Shown one piece after another: positions 35,001 through 46,957 of a stretch of 64,000 nt of DNA. Position 1 is the first letter of the stretch. Each line of letters starts with the position of its first letter. The position numbers were made by a program, and so were the translations under genes. Source of the stretch: Sodiomyces alkalinus F11 (Eukaryota; Ascomycota; Sordariomycetes; Glomerellales; Plectosphaerellaceae); NCBI RefSeq assembly GCF_003711515.1, contig NW_021167085.1, positions 1,218,575 through 1,282,574 on the forward strand, written 5' to 3'. The notes under the pieces are model-generated. The model did not search any database. It was not told where the DNA came from and saw only the letters and a list, made by a program, of their open reading frames with translations.

Positions 35001-37293
35001 GTAGTAGATACCTTTAAAAGTATACCCTCCTCGCGTAGGAAGAGGGTGATATCGTTGGATTAAGTTAGCTCGTTATTAGCCTCGAAAACGCGTACCTTAC
35101 AGCCTAATTAACGGTCTACCTAGGTAAGGAATTCCTTAATTATTACGAGGATATCTACTACTAGCTTACTTTTTATAACGTAGGTAGCCGTAGAACCACT
35201 ATAACGGTCGGTGAAAAACATAAACCTCGAGTCCCTATCGGATACTCGGTTAAAATCCGTGAAATTAATCGCCCACTATTCCCCTACGTAGGCAGGTACG
35301 GTATAAGGGCGCCTACTAACGTGCCGTTTTATCTTTATAAGCTCGTAGGCCTCGTAATCGATAGTTATTAGTCCCTTAATTTTAACCCCCTACGTCTACT
35401 CTTTTAGGTGCCGAAGTAGTTTATTAGGGCCTATGTGCCCTAGCCGTAGATACTATAGGATACCCTCTACAGTGCTTAGATACCGTATCGTCGATTTATA
35501 GACGGCTTTTCGGGTAGTAGAAGAAGAAGAGCCTAGAAAAGCAGCCGCAGATTAGTTAAAGGGTATGTATTTAACCACGGTTTAATTAAAGCAGTGACTT
35601 AGCTAGCAGAGTAAAGATCTATCGGCACGTCGTAGATAGTTATTTAGTGGCTTTTAATCCTACTAGTATCCTCGAAGACGTAGGCGTTAGTTAGAGATTA
35701 AATTATAGGCAAAATCTTCATAGTATATAATGTTTAATAGTCTAAAATTAAGGCCTCCTATTAGTCCGTTTAATCTCACGGTCACGTTACCGTAACCTTT
35801 AATAGGCAGGGACGAACTACCGGCTACTATATAGTCCCCCTGCGTAGCAGGTATAAAATCAGAAAAACGGGAAAAATCATTAAATATATAAATCGTGGCA
35901 CCGGAATTAAGGATAGCAGAGACTCGAAGAGGGTAATTAGTAGCAGCGCTTCCTGCTATAAAGCTAGCGGCGTGGAAGACGCCGCTACGAACGTTACTAT
36001 AATTAAGTCACGTCTCTTTAAGCTATATAGAGTCCCGGCCTATATTCTTTTTCATCTTCTTTATAGCGCGTAATTCTTCTACTTCCGCGCGTATTATAGG
36101 GTCGTATTAAAGGATCCGTTAAACGGTTATTTTAGTGCTATTATAAGTAATCTAACCGTCCGTTACTATTTCCGGGAATAGGTAGTAGCAGGCGTTAATA
36201 TCGTGACTAGGCGTAGTATAAACGCGGTAGGGTTCCCCTTACCGGAGGGCAGATTAACGCCTTTTAGAAGAAGAGCGGTTAGTTAAAGTAGTAGAAGGTG
36301 TGGCTATAGATACCGCGGTAGTAGGATTCTTAGCTTTATTCTTCCCACGGCCGCCCTTCCTTTTAGGCTTAGCCATAGTCTCTAAGGTATCTTTACCCTC
36401 TTTGCTTCTAGTATATAGTGTAGGGAATACTATAGCGCGATAGTTACCGCGCTTTTCTTAGTCTTTAAGTCTAGTCTCGATATATCGTTATCTAAGGGTA
36501 TAAAGATCCTCGTGTTAAACTACTTCCTTATCCAGGAGGTATCCCTCGGCTTCGGTCTAATCGCGGCTAGCGATACCACGGATACCTCTAAAAAAGTCGG
36601 CCACCTATATATACGTTACGGGCGTCGATTTAACCTCCCCGAGGTTCTTTAATAGTTCCTACTAATATACTAACCACTCCTATAACTTCTTAAGGCTATT
36701 CGGAGCTATACGAATATGTTTGTTATATTCTTCGTAGATATCCACGCGGCGCGTAGTTATATAGTAAGCGGTATCGCGTTAAATAGCGGTATACACGCCC
36801 TAAGGGGTGGCGTTACGCAGGAGCAGTTTACGGCTTTTATCGATTATCTTGATCTGCTATAATAGCACGGCGTTAATATCTTTAGTGTATTTATAGTATT
36901 TATCCCTCTATATCTTCTAGCGCTATATCGTAGAGTCGTAGGCGCGCTGGCCGCCGGCTATTAGATCTAATAGCTGCGTAGGCGTGGCGCCGATTTATAT
37001 AACCGCGTTTAACGCTTAGAAATCGTCGTAGGTAGGTAAAATAGGGCGTTAAGGAGGGGGAAAAGGATCGTTAGGCCGTAGATACTCCCACACTTTATTA
37101 TTAACGGCCGTAGCTTTATAGTGGCTACGCCAGAGCTCCTAATCGCGATGGGTTTTATAGGTAATAGGCTGGTATTCCGTTATCTTAATGGTTATTTATA
37201 GATTAACACGCTATATCAGCGTAGCTAGATAGCTTCTTAAATCGGTAGTAGTAGTAGAGGTAGGTAATTCACTTAGTAAGTAAGACTCTTAAT
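32039..37293 (-). pseudogene. Element E gag-pol (copia), RIP-inactivated
   Basis: Read on the minus strand. RNase H near 32,510-32,560 (VTTLITEAELLAL). Reverse transcriptase with the catalytic box changed to YVND at 33161-33172 (first Asp to Asn, a G to A change). Integrase with LGHIGP near 35,430 and FFTDRYSG near 35,205. Gag occupies roughly 36,000-37,250. Stops are frequent and fit RIP of CAG, CAA and TGG codons. RNase H ends close to the left LTR, so unlike elements A, B and C there is no room for an accessory gene here. Confidence 0.85.
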
Positions 37294-37507
37294 TATCAGA
37301 TAAAGCGTAGTCAAAATCGTCATAAAAACGGTCAGAATTAATTAAGTTAGTTATATATCTATTATAACTATAACCGACCGTCAGAGAATCCCCGCCACCG
37401 TAATATTAGCGGTGAAGATTCTATAGATGTCTACCCGGATTATAAGCTCGGCAATCCGGCCTATTACGTAACCGTAAATCCACAAACAGGCCATAGTCTA
37501 TCCGATA
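37294..37507 (-). repeat. Element E LTR (5' copy in element orientation)
   Basis: 214 bp, TATCAGATAAAGCG...CTATCCGATA, colinear with the copy at 31825. Confidence 0.92.
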
Positions 37508-38430
37508 ATTTCCTCTAGCCGGAGGAGTAATAATAAAACTATTTTCCCGTAGAATATCTATTATAACCCCTATAAGCTAGGAGGTAGAGGTAGTAGTCGG
37601 CGCACTAGGACTTTAGTTAGAAGCTCCTTTAAGCTCCTCCTCCTTAAAGAACTTCTCGTTATCGTTATCCTCTATTAGTTTAATTATAAACTTCACCGTT
37701 TACTTAAGTTTAGCGAAGAACTACGCGAAATTAGTTAGTCAGAGTATTTAACTATAGATATAAAGCGATAAACGCACCTTTTTATCGTCGTCCTCCGAGT
37801 CCTTATTACTTTTACGGACTATAATATAGTTAAAAAGAATTTTAACTAAGGAGATAAGGCCGGTAAAACTATAAGTATAGGTTAGCGGTCGTAAACCTTA
37901 ATAGCATATATATCTTCGAGCTAATAAGAAATAGAGCACACGATCACGATCGTAAAGCGCCTTAGATAGGGGGTGAGAACTTATAGAGGGTAGTATATAT
38001 AGTTTTTATCCTTACACTTATAGTAGCGGTTAGAGCGGCCAGGAACCAAAATATAGTAATTAAATAAGCGCTATTTCCCCGAATAAATGCCCTTTACGTA
38101 TTCTAGGCAGGGCGGATTAAATAGAACCGGAATAAAATTATCCTCGGCATCCTTATTATTATTATTACTACCCTTAGCAGTCTTCTAAGGAGTTAGCTTA
38201 GAATAGAGTAGAGATATCGTAGACTAACGCGCCGGAATAACTTATAGAAGCACCCTTCTTAGTGCCGGCCTTACCCTTATTCTTCTTCACACTATTAGCC
38301 GAAGCCTTCTTATCGGCGGCGGCACGGGTAACGGCAGATAGAGTCGGAGGGGCCTAAAATAAAGCTACTAGTTAGCACGCGCCACTAAAAACAAAGCTCC
38401 GATACTCACTATATCGCTATTGTTATTATT

Positions 38431-38763
38431 CTTATTACTATTAATAGGAAAAATTTAGAGAATTTGGATTAAAATCGTTAAAAAAATCCTCAAAAAACAA
38501 CAGAACAAGGGTTATAAGAGGGAAGATCCAAAATCTCTAAAACGCCGGTATAACGCCTTTAATTTATTTACGGAAGGCCCTACTATCACCTATTTACTAC
38601 TACTATTAATAGCACTTTTCCTTTATTATTTACTACTATTATTATTATTTTTATTATTTTACAGCTTTTATTCCTGCCTTTTAACTCGATATTAAGTGTC
38701 ACGGACATACTAAGCAAGGGACGATAAGATATACTCAGCTTATCGGGTTAATAATAGCAGACA
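38431..38763. other. Element A remnant, AT-rich, between accessory gene and chromovirus B
   Basis: Very T-rich with TTATTATTATT tracts (38,580-38,660). This would be the promoter side of the minus-strand accessory gene. A TGTCACGGACATAC at 38698 resembles the start of the B LTR 66 bases further on. No coding sequence seen. Confidence 0.4.
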
Positions 38764-39445
38764 TATCACGGACCAACCGGTTATTAATACGGCACTATCT
38801 CGATAGCATAGCTGAGGGATAGTATCCACGAGACTTATATCCACGATCTGGAAGGGCCTGTCTAATAGCAGGTATACCTGGAATTAATAGGTCGTCGCTA
38901 TAGTCTCGCTATTATATAGCTAAGGGATAGTATCTACGAGACTTATACCTATAACCTTAAAGGGCCTGCCTACTAGTAGTAGATATATTAGGAATTAATA
39001 GGTCGTTACCTTAGTATCGTTATTATATAGCTAAAGGATAGTATCTATACGACTTAGGTCCACGATCTAGAAGGGCCTATCTAGTAGTAGGTATACCTGG
39101 AATTAATAAGTCGTCGCTATAGTCTTACTATTTTATAGCTAAGGGATAGTATCCACGAGGGATATTACTATAACCTAAAAGGGCTAAGGCTATATCTAGA
39201 TTCCTNNNNNNNNNNNNNNNNNNNNNNNNNAGTCTTATATTAAGGGAGTTAGCCGGGGATAGATAGGAGGATTCTAGTTAGACCCTGGATAGCTATAAAA
39301 GAGGCGCCTTAGGGAACTCTTTCTTAAGGCGGGTAACGAATAATCTAAGTATTCTAAAACCTATCACCTATAGATAAACCACTATTCACCTAGAATATAT
39401 CGGTTAATCACTATTATACTACTCTAGACGAGGATACCTTTAATA
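38764..39445 (+). repeat. Element B 5' LTR with internal tandem subrepeats
   Basis: Starts TATCACGGACC (TG changed to TA). Most of it is about three and a half subrepeats of roughly 125 bp, each with AGGGATAGTATCCACGAG, then AAGGGCCTG and GGAATTAATAGGTCGT. Contains a 25-N gap. Without indels against the other LTR outside the gap. Confidence 0.85.
39206..39230. other. Assembly gap (25 N), mis-sized
   Basis: Flanked by GATTCCT and AGTCTTATATT. The partner LTR has 79 bases (54818-54896) between the same flanks, so about 79, not 25, bases are missing. Confidence 0.95.
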
Positions 39446-42400
39446 TTTTATTCGTTCTCTATCTTACCTAGATATATAGACCGGTATAAAGTTTCTGCCC
39501 GACCTACCTAAGCGGAGAACTAATTAGCTATTCTCGGTATATCGTCACTGTACTAATTACTCCCCGAGTTTAAGATAGGAGATACCGAGCCTAGCCGTAA
39601 TAATAAGGTTAATCCTTAGCCGTAGCGGTAAAAGCAGAATAAGCTACACGCCGAGTAAGGCAACGCACCTTAGATAGCCTAATAGGTGGCTAACCCTTAC
39701 CTTACTACGGGTCGTAATGCTAAGGCACTTGTCGGTATAGCCCCGGGAACCGGGAACTTAAGCGTAATAGAGTAGACCCCCCCTATAATACCTATCTTTT
39801 TTAAGCTAACCTTATAGACCTTTACCGCGGAAATAACTACCGACTAACCTTAGACGACCCAGCTATAGGTTCCGCCTTATTAAGGGCTATGGGTTAATAG
39901 ACCCGCCCGACCGGTATCGGATACTAGAGGTCGCCCCCCTAATACTACCACCGGCGTTAGCCTTTTAATAGTAGAATAGTTACGAGAATAGGTCGAGGCT
40001 TTTAAGTTAGACTAGGAGCGATACTACCTAGCCGGATAACTCTAAGCTTTACGGGATAGTAGTAACGCCGCGGATATACTATAAGACCCGAATAACTAAC
40101 CGCTAACCCGTAACGACTAGGCTAAGATAGACTACCCTATCCCTAAATAGGATAGCTAATCCTAGGATTAGTATAAAACGTTTATCGAGGACTTAGAAGA
40201 ACGTTTTTACCTCGATTCTAGTAATTTTTAGAGCGATAAGACGAAAGTCTATTTCGTAAGTAACGCTTTTCCTTAGACTATTAGGTCGTGGTAGCGTGCC
40301 TAATAACGGTTGATTACTACGCCTAGAGCTTTTATAGCGACTTAGCAGGAAATAAAGAACTTCTTTTCGGGGCAGGTCGTCGACGACGATACCCGCACGT
40401 TAACCGCCGCGGACTAACTATTTACTAACTCTACTAAGCAGAGAGAAGGAGAGAAATATAACTACTTCCTTAACCGGATTAATCGATTCTTTAATAAGAT
40501 CCTTATACCTATTAAAGATAACTAGCGTATATAGCTTATAATCGTTAAGCTATAACGGCCTATTCGCGACTATATAATCGCTAAGGGACTACCTAAAACT
40601 TATACCGAACTTTATTCGATAGCACGGAAGGCTAAGCTACTTCGAAATAAAGATACGGCGGAAGATAAGGATAAGGTATCGGCTTTATAATCACGGCGGT
40701 CTAACCGTTCGGTAGCTATAAACTAATCTGGTAGTAGTTTAAAGAGAAGCCTGTCCCCGGGAGATCCGGAGACCTCCGCTAGATAAGAGACAACCCCGAA
40801 CTAACAGAAAAGACGCCGTTTAGTAGATATAGAGTGCTACCACTATTACTAAAAGAGATATCTTCGTAATAATTACCCGGAACTAAAAGACGGTAATAGC
40901 GGTTCTAATACCTCTAGCTTAAACCTAAATCGATAACCCGTGGCCGGTACGTGGTTAAACGTTAGTTACACCTAATCTAATAACTAGTCTTAGTAATAGA
41001 AAGACGCCCCGCCTTATACTAAGCCCTTAGGCTATAGGCTAATCGAAGCTCCTATAGTATTAAGGTAAGGCGGGCGGTGGGTCTATACCACGGCTATCCT
41101 TAATAAAGGAGCGGATATAAACGTCGTGGATCGATCTACTTTACGGGAAGGATAGGTATCGGATAGGCCTTCGCGCTAGGTTTCCTGGTTAGTAAAGGAT
41201 AGGACTATATCCACCTATAGAATAATAGCTAGCCTTCTCCGGTTAACCGATAGTTAGGGACGTATTAAGATACGCCGAACCGAGTTTTATGTTTTAGACC
41301 TTAACCTTAAGGGGCCGCGAAGTATCCTCGGCCGGCCATGGCTCTCCGTAGTTAACCTAACTATTAACTAGCGAGATAGTAGCTAGATATATCGAATTAA
41401 ACGACACGAATTAGCTCTGGTTAATTTAAGAAAATAATTGAAAAAGACCGCACGGGAGTTAATCGCTGTTTTGATACTGACTACCGACGAGCCTTATAAA
41501 GGGTCGATGTTGTATTTGGGTTATATGAATATATAAGAGGAGTAGCCTTAACGAACGCGATTATTAGTATAACTACCCCCCTAATACCTTAATTACGTAG
41601 ATATTTTTAACGTCGTATAAGCTAGCTACCTGCCGGGCTACTATAAGTGGGACTACCCTATTAAGCTATAAGATAATAAAGCGCTACCCCCCGGACTAAT
41701 CTACCCGTTAGCCGCCGCGGAACTAGTAGTCTTATGATAATATATCCACGAGGCTACCGAGAAAGGGTGGATTAGGTTATCGAGTAGCCTTATAGGCGCG
41801 CCTGTTTTATTTATACTAAAGAAGGGAGGCAATGTTACGACGGCTTCCGGTCCTCTATAGTATAGCGGACGATAGGGGACTGGCGTCGAGGTTTTAGTTT
41901 AAAATAAGAAGAGGATGTTAACTAAAGAGCAGTAACTGTCGTTCGTAGTGTCTGGTCGTAGTTGCGTCGTAAAGACTAGGCGTCTTCTTCATAAGGTAGA
42001 GTCAGGCGTAGACTAATGGTCCAGGTGAAGACTTAGATTGATCGATGTCTTGTTCTCTAACAGAAGCAAGACCTGGGATATGCTGGCATATATATCTACG
42101 GGATCACGGGCGTCCTGGTGATCTCCTGGTTCGGGATCACGCCGGATCACTTCTCGGACTAAGTGACCCCTGGTGATCCTAGTGATCCTCCTATGCTAAT
42201 AGGTTCCCTGTGCGGGTGCACACTATACCGGTTATCCATCACGTGACCCGGCACGTGATATCGTCCTGAGTCATCTTCTGGTTGCGCCCTGGTGCGCTGA
42301 CCGCCCCAGTACGTTACAACCAGTATGTCCTTGGTGCATGTTAGGTCTGCTGGCCGTAACAGGCAAACTTCGACTCTCCGTTAACTACCGGGCACTTAAC

Positions 42401-45070
42401 CGCGTTACACGTAAAGACCGCACGCCGTTACCCTTAATCTATAAGATTTTAGATCGATTAGCCTCTTCTACTATCTACACTAAATTAGACCTTAAGGATA
42501 TATACTATCGCCTACGAATACGGGAAGGCGATAAATAGAAAACGGCGTTCCGAATAAAATACGGCTATTTTAAATATCTTATTATGCCGTTTAGTCTCTA
42601 TAATACACCTGCTAGTTTCTAGAAGTATATTAGCTATACCTTAGCTGGTTTGGTTAATACTATTTATATCATTTACCTTAACGATATTTTGATTTATTGT
42701 TCGGATATAGCCACTTACCGACTATATATTCGTTAGGTGTTATAACGCCTTAGAGAATAGTCTTTATTTATAAACCTAGAAAAATATATCTTTAAGATAT
42801 CCGAAGTCGAGTTTCTTAGATTTATCTATAGTCTAACCGGTATCTATATAGACCCCGCTTATATTAAAGTAATCCGAGACTAGGAACCCCTTAATACGAT
42901 ATATAAGGTCTAAGTCTTCTTAGACTTTACGGGTTTTTACCGCTGGTTTATTAAAAACTACTCTAAGATTATCGTATCTTTTACGGACCTATTAAAAGGC
43001 GATAGGCTAACCGGTACCTTCACCTTAACTAGCGACTAACTAGCTACGTTTATCGAACTCTATAACCGGTTCTAAGATACGCCCGTCTTACGGCACTTTA
43101 ATCTAGCTCTCCCTATACGCGTTAAACTAAACGCCTCTACCTTCGCCTTAGGAGTAGTGATTAGTTAGTTAGAGAACGGCCGTTAGAACCTAATTACCTT
43201 CTTCTCGCGTAAGCTTAAGGGAGCTAAGTTAAATTATACGACGCCGGATACCGAGTTAATAGCTATATACGAAGCTTTCCGCACTTAGCGCTATTACGTT
43301 ACCTATAGTCGGTCTTATATAGAAGTCCTAACGGACTATCTTAATCACCGTTATCTCTTGGATAAGCTATATATTAAAGCCTAACACGCATGATAGCTTA
43401 AGGAATTAGCCGCCTACGACTTCGAGATTAAGTATCGACCGGGTATTCATAATCCGGCCGATAGTCTATCCCGTAAACCTTAGTTCGTACCCGATACCGC
43501 GGCCTTAGACGCTAAATATACTAAACCGGTAAAGGCGTTTACTTATAAATTCGCCCTTAGTATATTAACTACGTATATAACCTAGCGTCTTATTGCTAAT
43601 CTAAGTGCCGACGATAGCTAACTATAAACCGACCTACGGTCTTAGGTTATCGAGGTATAAAAGGAGGATCCTTTTTATAATAAACTCGCTATTATAGAGC
43701 CGCCCGGCCTAGCTTCACAGAACCCGTAGTCCGAGGATAATAAGGGGTTCCTCTACTTTAAGAATCGCCTTTACGTCCCTAACTATTCGGGTTTACGCGA
43801 TACTATCTTATAAGCCTTCTACGATAGTCTAACCGCTAGTTATCCAGGTATCGCTAAGACCGTACGACGAATTCGCGACGTCTACTACTAGGACCACTTA
43901 TAACGCGATATTAAGGAGTTTATCCTTGGTTATATTATATATTAGCGTATAAAGCCCCTATACTATAAACTATACGGTATAATACAAAGCTTGCCTATTC
44001 CACGGCGACCGTTCTAAGAAATATCTATCGACTTCGTTACCGGTCTTCTACTAGTTATTAATAGCGGATATAAGCGAGATACTATCTTAGTAGTAGTATA
44101 TAGATATACTAAGTATGCTATCTATATACTAATTAGTAGTAAATTAACCGTAGACGGGCTAGCGGATATCTTATAGACGTATATCTTTAGTAAGTATAGT
44201 CTGCCCGATAGTATTATCTCCGACCGGGGGTTACTATTTATAAGCCGGTTCTAGAAGATACTCTATATATACCTCGGGGTAGATAGGCGGCTATTAACGG
44301 CCTAGTACCTATAGACGGATAGTTAGACTAAACGCTAAAACTAAAGTCTCGAATACTACCTACGTATATTTTGCACGTTTAAGCAGAACGACTAGGTAGA
44401 TAAGCTCCTACTCGCTTAGTTCGTCTATAATACCTCCTAGCACTTAACCACGAATAATACGCCGGCCGTCTTACTTATAGGTTATAACCCACGCGGGCTA
44501 TATAAGTTATAATCTTAGCTAAAAGGGGAGTCTAAGTTAGCTGCTACGGAATAACGAGTTTAATACTTATTAGTAAACCGAGAAGTAATAAACGCCCTGA
44601 TTCGGAAGGCATAGGCTATATACGAACGCTATTATAATAAGGGCCGTGTTTAGAAACGCTTTATTAAGGACGAGTATATAATACTCTCCGTAAAAATTAT
44701 TCGCTAGCAGTGGCCTAACCGTAAACTATCCGATAAGTTCTTAGGACCTTACCATATCGCTAAGGTTATTAGCTAGCACGGCTTAGCTTATAAACTGGAT
44801 TTACTATTAAAATTAAAGATTCACAACGTATTTCCGGTTTCTTTATTAGAATCTTAGCGGTCCCGTGATAGTAAATCGCCGGTCCCTAAGGACGTGGACA
44901 TCGAACTATAGGAGTTAGATAAGTATAAGGTCGAAGATATCCTCGCCTATTATTATAACGGTAGTCGCCGGTAGTATCTTATTAAGTAGGCGGACTACGG
45001 CCACGAAGAAAATATATAAGAACCTAAGAGGAATTTACTAAACGACCTCCTCGATCGCTACTATAATTGA
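39446..45070 (+). pseudogene. Element B gag-pol with chromodomain, RIP-inactivated
   Basis: Degraded + strand reading. Gag has a CCHC zinc knuckle near 40,828-40,875 in which two of three Cys and the His have become Tyr and a Gly has become Arg, all by C:G to T:A changes. A protease-like region lies near 41,100. RT starts around 41,500 (ATEKGWIRLSSSLIGAPVLF near 41,755), is broken by a solo LTR at 41833-42361, and resumes KLRLSVNYRALNRVTRKDRT. The catalytic box reads YLND (42674-42685) in place of YLDD. RNase H follows (KLNASTFALGVV near 43,130) and then integrase. The C-terminus is a chromodomain: YKVEDILAYYYNGSRR, then ADYGHEENI, then LLNDLLDRYYN, stop at 45068-45070. Such chromodomains direct integration to heterochromatin. 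Confidence 0.85.
41833..42361. repeat. Solo gypsy LTR inside element B reverse transcriptase
   Basis: 529 bp, TGTTACGACGG...GGCCGTAACA, of the same family as the LTRs of elements C, D and F. Flanked by a perfect 5-bp target duplication GGCAA (41828-41832, 42362-42366). Deleting it and one GGCAA joins the RT frame exactly at the conserved KKGGKLRL. It keeps more C and G than the LTRs of C, so it is probably less RIP-mutated. The open frame 42338-42538 is a chance fusion of LTR and RT. Confidence 0.95.
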
Positions 45071-45229
45071 ATACATAGTTAGGCAGCGATTAGGAACCAG
45101 GCGTCTTATAATTAATTTCCGTATAAAAAAGTTATTTATTCTATTACCTAATAGGCCTCTCCTTATTATTATCCCTAAAAAGTAAAAGCGAAAAATAGAA
45201 GTAAAAATAGAAAAAAAAAAACCTAATAC

Positions 45230-46410
45230 TAGTAAATAAAAAGGGGGGACTAAAACGACTAACCCCGAACTAATCGCCCTTAAACTATAAGTTCCTTAGG
45301 CCGGTATACTAGCTAATAGACTATCTAACTTAGCGCCTATATTTAAACCGCTACCTTAGTTATTACCCCCTACCTTATTACTACTACCGCTAGACTAGTT
45401 AACGACGACCGCTAGCTTATTAACTAAATCCTTATTACTCTAAACTAACTCCCGTAATAAGCTATTAGTTATACGGCTTTTAACCACTTATTACTCTATA
45501 GCTATATAAATTCGACCTAAGATATTATTACGATCCTTAGAAGCTTTTAATTACGAGTTAGCTTTAACCTCGCGCTACCGATAAACTAACCGCTTAGCAC
45601 GGGGGATTTAATTACGGGCCTTATTTTAATCGGACACAAGAGCCCCTAGCCGGGCCCGGGCTTCCGTTAATAACCGCCGTTTACCTAGTATAAAGCTACG
45701 GTTTTCGTTAAAAACTCTTATAATATTACTTTATATTAGTTAAGCTAGTATACGAGTATTAATAGGTAACTATAACTTATTAGTCGGCCGCGGAGCGGTC
45801 GTAACGGGGAAGGAGTATAGCACTTACCTTATTATAAGGCTTACTGCCTTACGTCTAGCAGTAATTATATTTAGTAAACCGCTCTACGAATATACTTATA
45901 TTAGTTACTAGTTACTAAGGAATTAATAAAGGGCTAACTTACTTTCGGTAAAGTGGTATAAGCGGAAAATAATAGGGGTAGCGGTGAAATTAGTCTCCGT
46001 GTATTAATAGCGGGCGTAACGATCGCAGGGCTCCTATAGGGGACCGCTATAACTAGTATCTTTCACGTTACCTCGGACGACGGGCCGAGGAGCAGGTATC
46101 GAAATACTAAGCGTCGCCGGAGTAGTAGGAGGGGCGGTTAGGGGCGCGATTAAAGGGGCTATAAGCGGAGTAAGCGTCTTAGGGGCGTTATTAATAGAAG
46201 AGGTAGAATTATTATTAGTCCCCGAGGAACCGGCCGGCGACGAAATCGCACCACCACTACTGCCGCTAGTAATAGTACTACCGCCGGTAGTCTTCGCGTG
46301 CTTAGGGGCCCTTTTAGTAGCAGCCCTAGCCTTTCGCTTACTACCCGCGGCGGGGGCATAACCACTAGCGCTAGTAGCGGCGGTATTCTTAGGAGCCGCT
46401 TTAGGAGGTA
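45230..46410 (-). pseudogene. Element B antisense accessory gene (basic, Cys?, coiled coil)
   Basis: Minus strand, between the chromodomain stop of B and its 3' LTR. The frame from about 46,405 down reads as a low-complexity Ala/Ser/Thr/Pro region with a strong basic cluster (GSKRKARAATKRAPKHAK near 46,300). Further on comes a CDRY box that could have been C-x2-C (about 46,020). After a GTAAGT-like donor near 45,948 and a noisy stretch, a charged helical segment follows (LLTEARARLGALVSDQNKARNQ near 45,650; EVKANSQLKASKDRNNILGR near 45,540), where Q stands for in-frame TAA. Local G+C around 46,160-46,400 is higher than its neighbours. An overlapping 68-codon open frame (46159-46365) is in another frame and is a shadow. 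I recognise no known family. The start is not identified. Confidence 0.45.
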
Positions 46411-46952
46411 TATTAACGAATTAACGGCGAGCTATTAAATCGTTAGTCTCCTAACGCGGGTAAGAGTATAAGGAAGGTAAGGAAGCCTTATAGAAGGAAT
46501 TATATTATTATAAAAGGAGAATTAATTAACTAGGGGCACCCTTAACGGGCGTTAGCTAATATCTAACTATTAACGACGTATATAACGCCGAGTTTATAAC
46601 CGAGGAACGTAAAGGACCTAATCCTTATTAACGCTTTAATTAATAGAAGATTAATAGCGTTATAGCTAGGATTTAACTTACCTGCTATAACCTAAAAACT
46701 AAGGTTATTATAATAGCTTAAGAGGAATAGAAAGAGGATCGTGAGATTTTAGAAGGTATAGGATAATATCTACGGCCTATAGGGCCGCCGTGCCTTTTAT
46801 TTTATCTTATTAAGTAATAGGTAAGAGTATTTACCTCCCCGAGTTACTATATTTATAGAATAAAGGGGGCTAAGGTATTAACCACCTATACGATAGTTAC
46901 TAAAAGGCTGTTACTTATAGACTATCTAACTAATAAAGCCCTATAACTCTTT
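46411..46952. other. Element B internal sequence between accessory gene and element C
   Basis: RIP-degraded sequence, possibly the promoter and first exon side of the antisense gene. No frame on either strand can be assigned. Confidence 0.35.
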
Positions 46953-46957
46953 AAGAT

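Larger units (their letters stand above)
31825..37507 (-). mobile_element. Element E: complete nested Ty1/copia retrotransposon
   Basis: Two 214-bp LTRs (31825-32038 and 37294-37507) bound a 5.68-kb element. It is flanked by a perfect 5-bp target duplication ATTTC (31820-31824 and 37508-37512). The left LTR keeps the TGTCAG...CCGACA ends; the right one reads TATCAG...CCGATA after transitions. The coding order is on the minus strand (gag at the right, RNase H at the left). It sits inside the antisense accessory gene of element A. Confidence 0.92.
31800..38430 (-). pseudogene. Element A antisense accessory gene, split by copia element E
   Basis: Minus strand, antisense to the pol of element A and lying between it and the expected 3' LTR. 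The reading frame runs from about 38,370 down to 37,508 and resumes below the inserted element at 31,824. Order of parts: an intron-like stretch (GTGAGTATCGG, branch TGCTAACTAG, TTTTAG) at about 38,350-38,408; a basic Lys/Ala-rich segment (AADKKASANSVKKNKGKAG); then a Cys region where a C-x2-C-x6-C pattern can be seen with two Cys replaced by Tyr (TGC to TAC). A charged segment rich in Lys, Asp and Glu, likely helical, follows. In-frame TAA/TAG codons fit CAA/CAG after RIP. No ATG is visible; it may have become ATA. Not recognised as gag or pol. Compare the similar genes in elements B and C. Confidence 0.5.

Noticed and set aside
38800..39180. Regularly spaced repeats considered as a CRISPR-like array
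   Set aside because: The 125-bp units are LTR subrepeats that vary throughout, and the host is a eukaryote.
42338..42538. 66-codon open frame with RT sequence
   Set aside because: Starts in the solo LTR and continues in the interrupted RT of element B; not a gene.
46159..46365. 68-codon minus frame rich in Arg, Leu, Pro and Val
   Set aside because: Shadow of the longer accessory frame of element B on the same strand.
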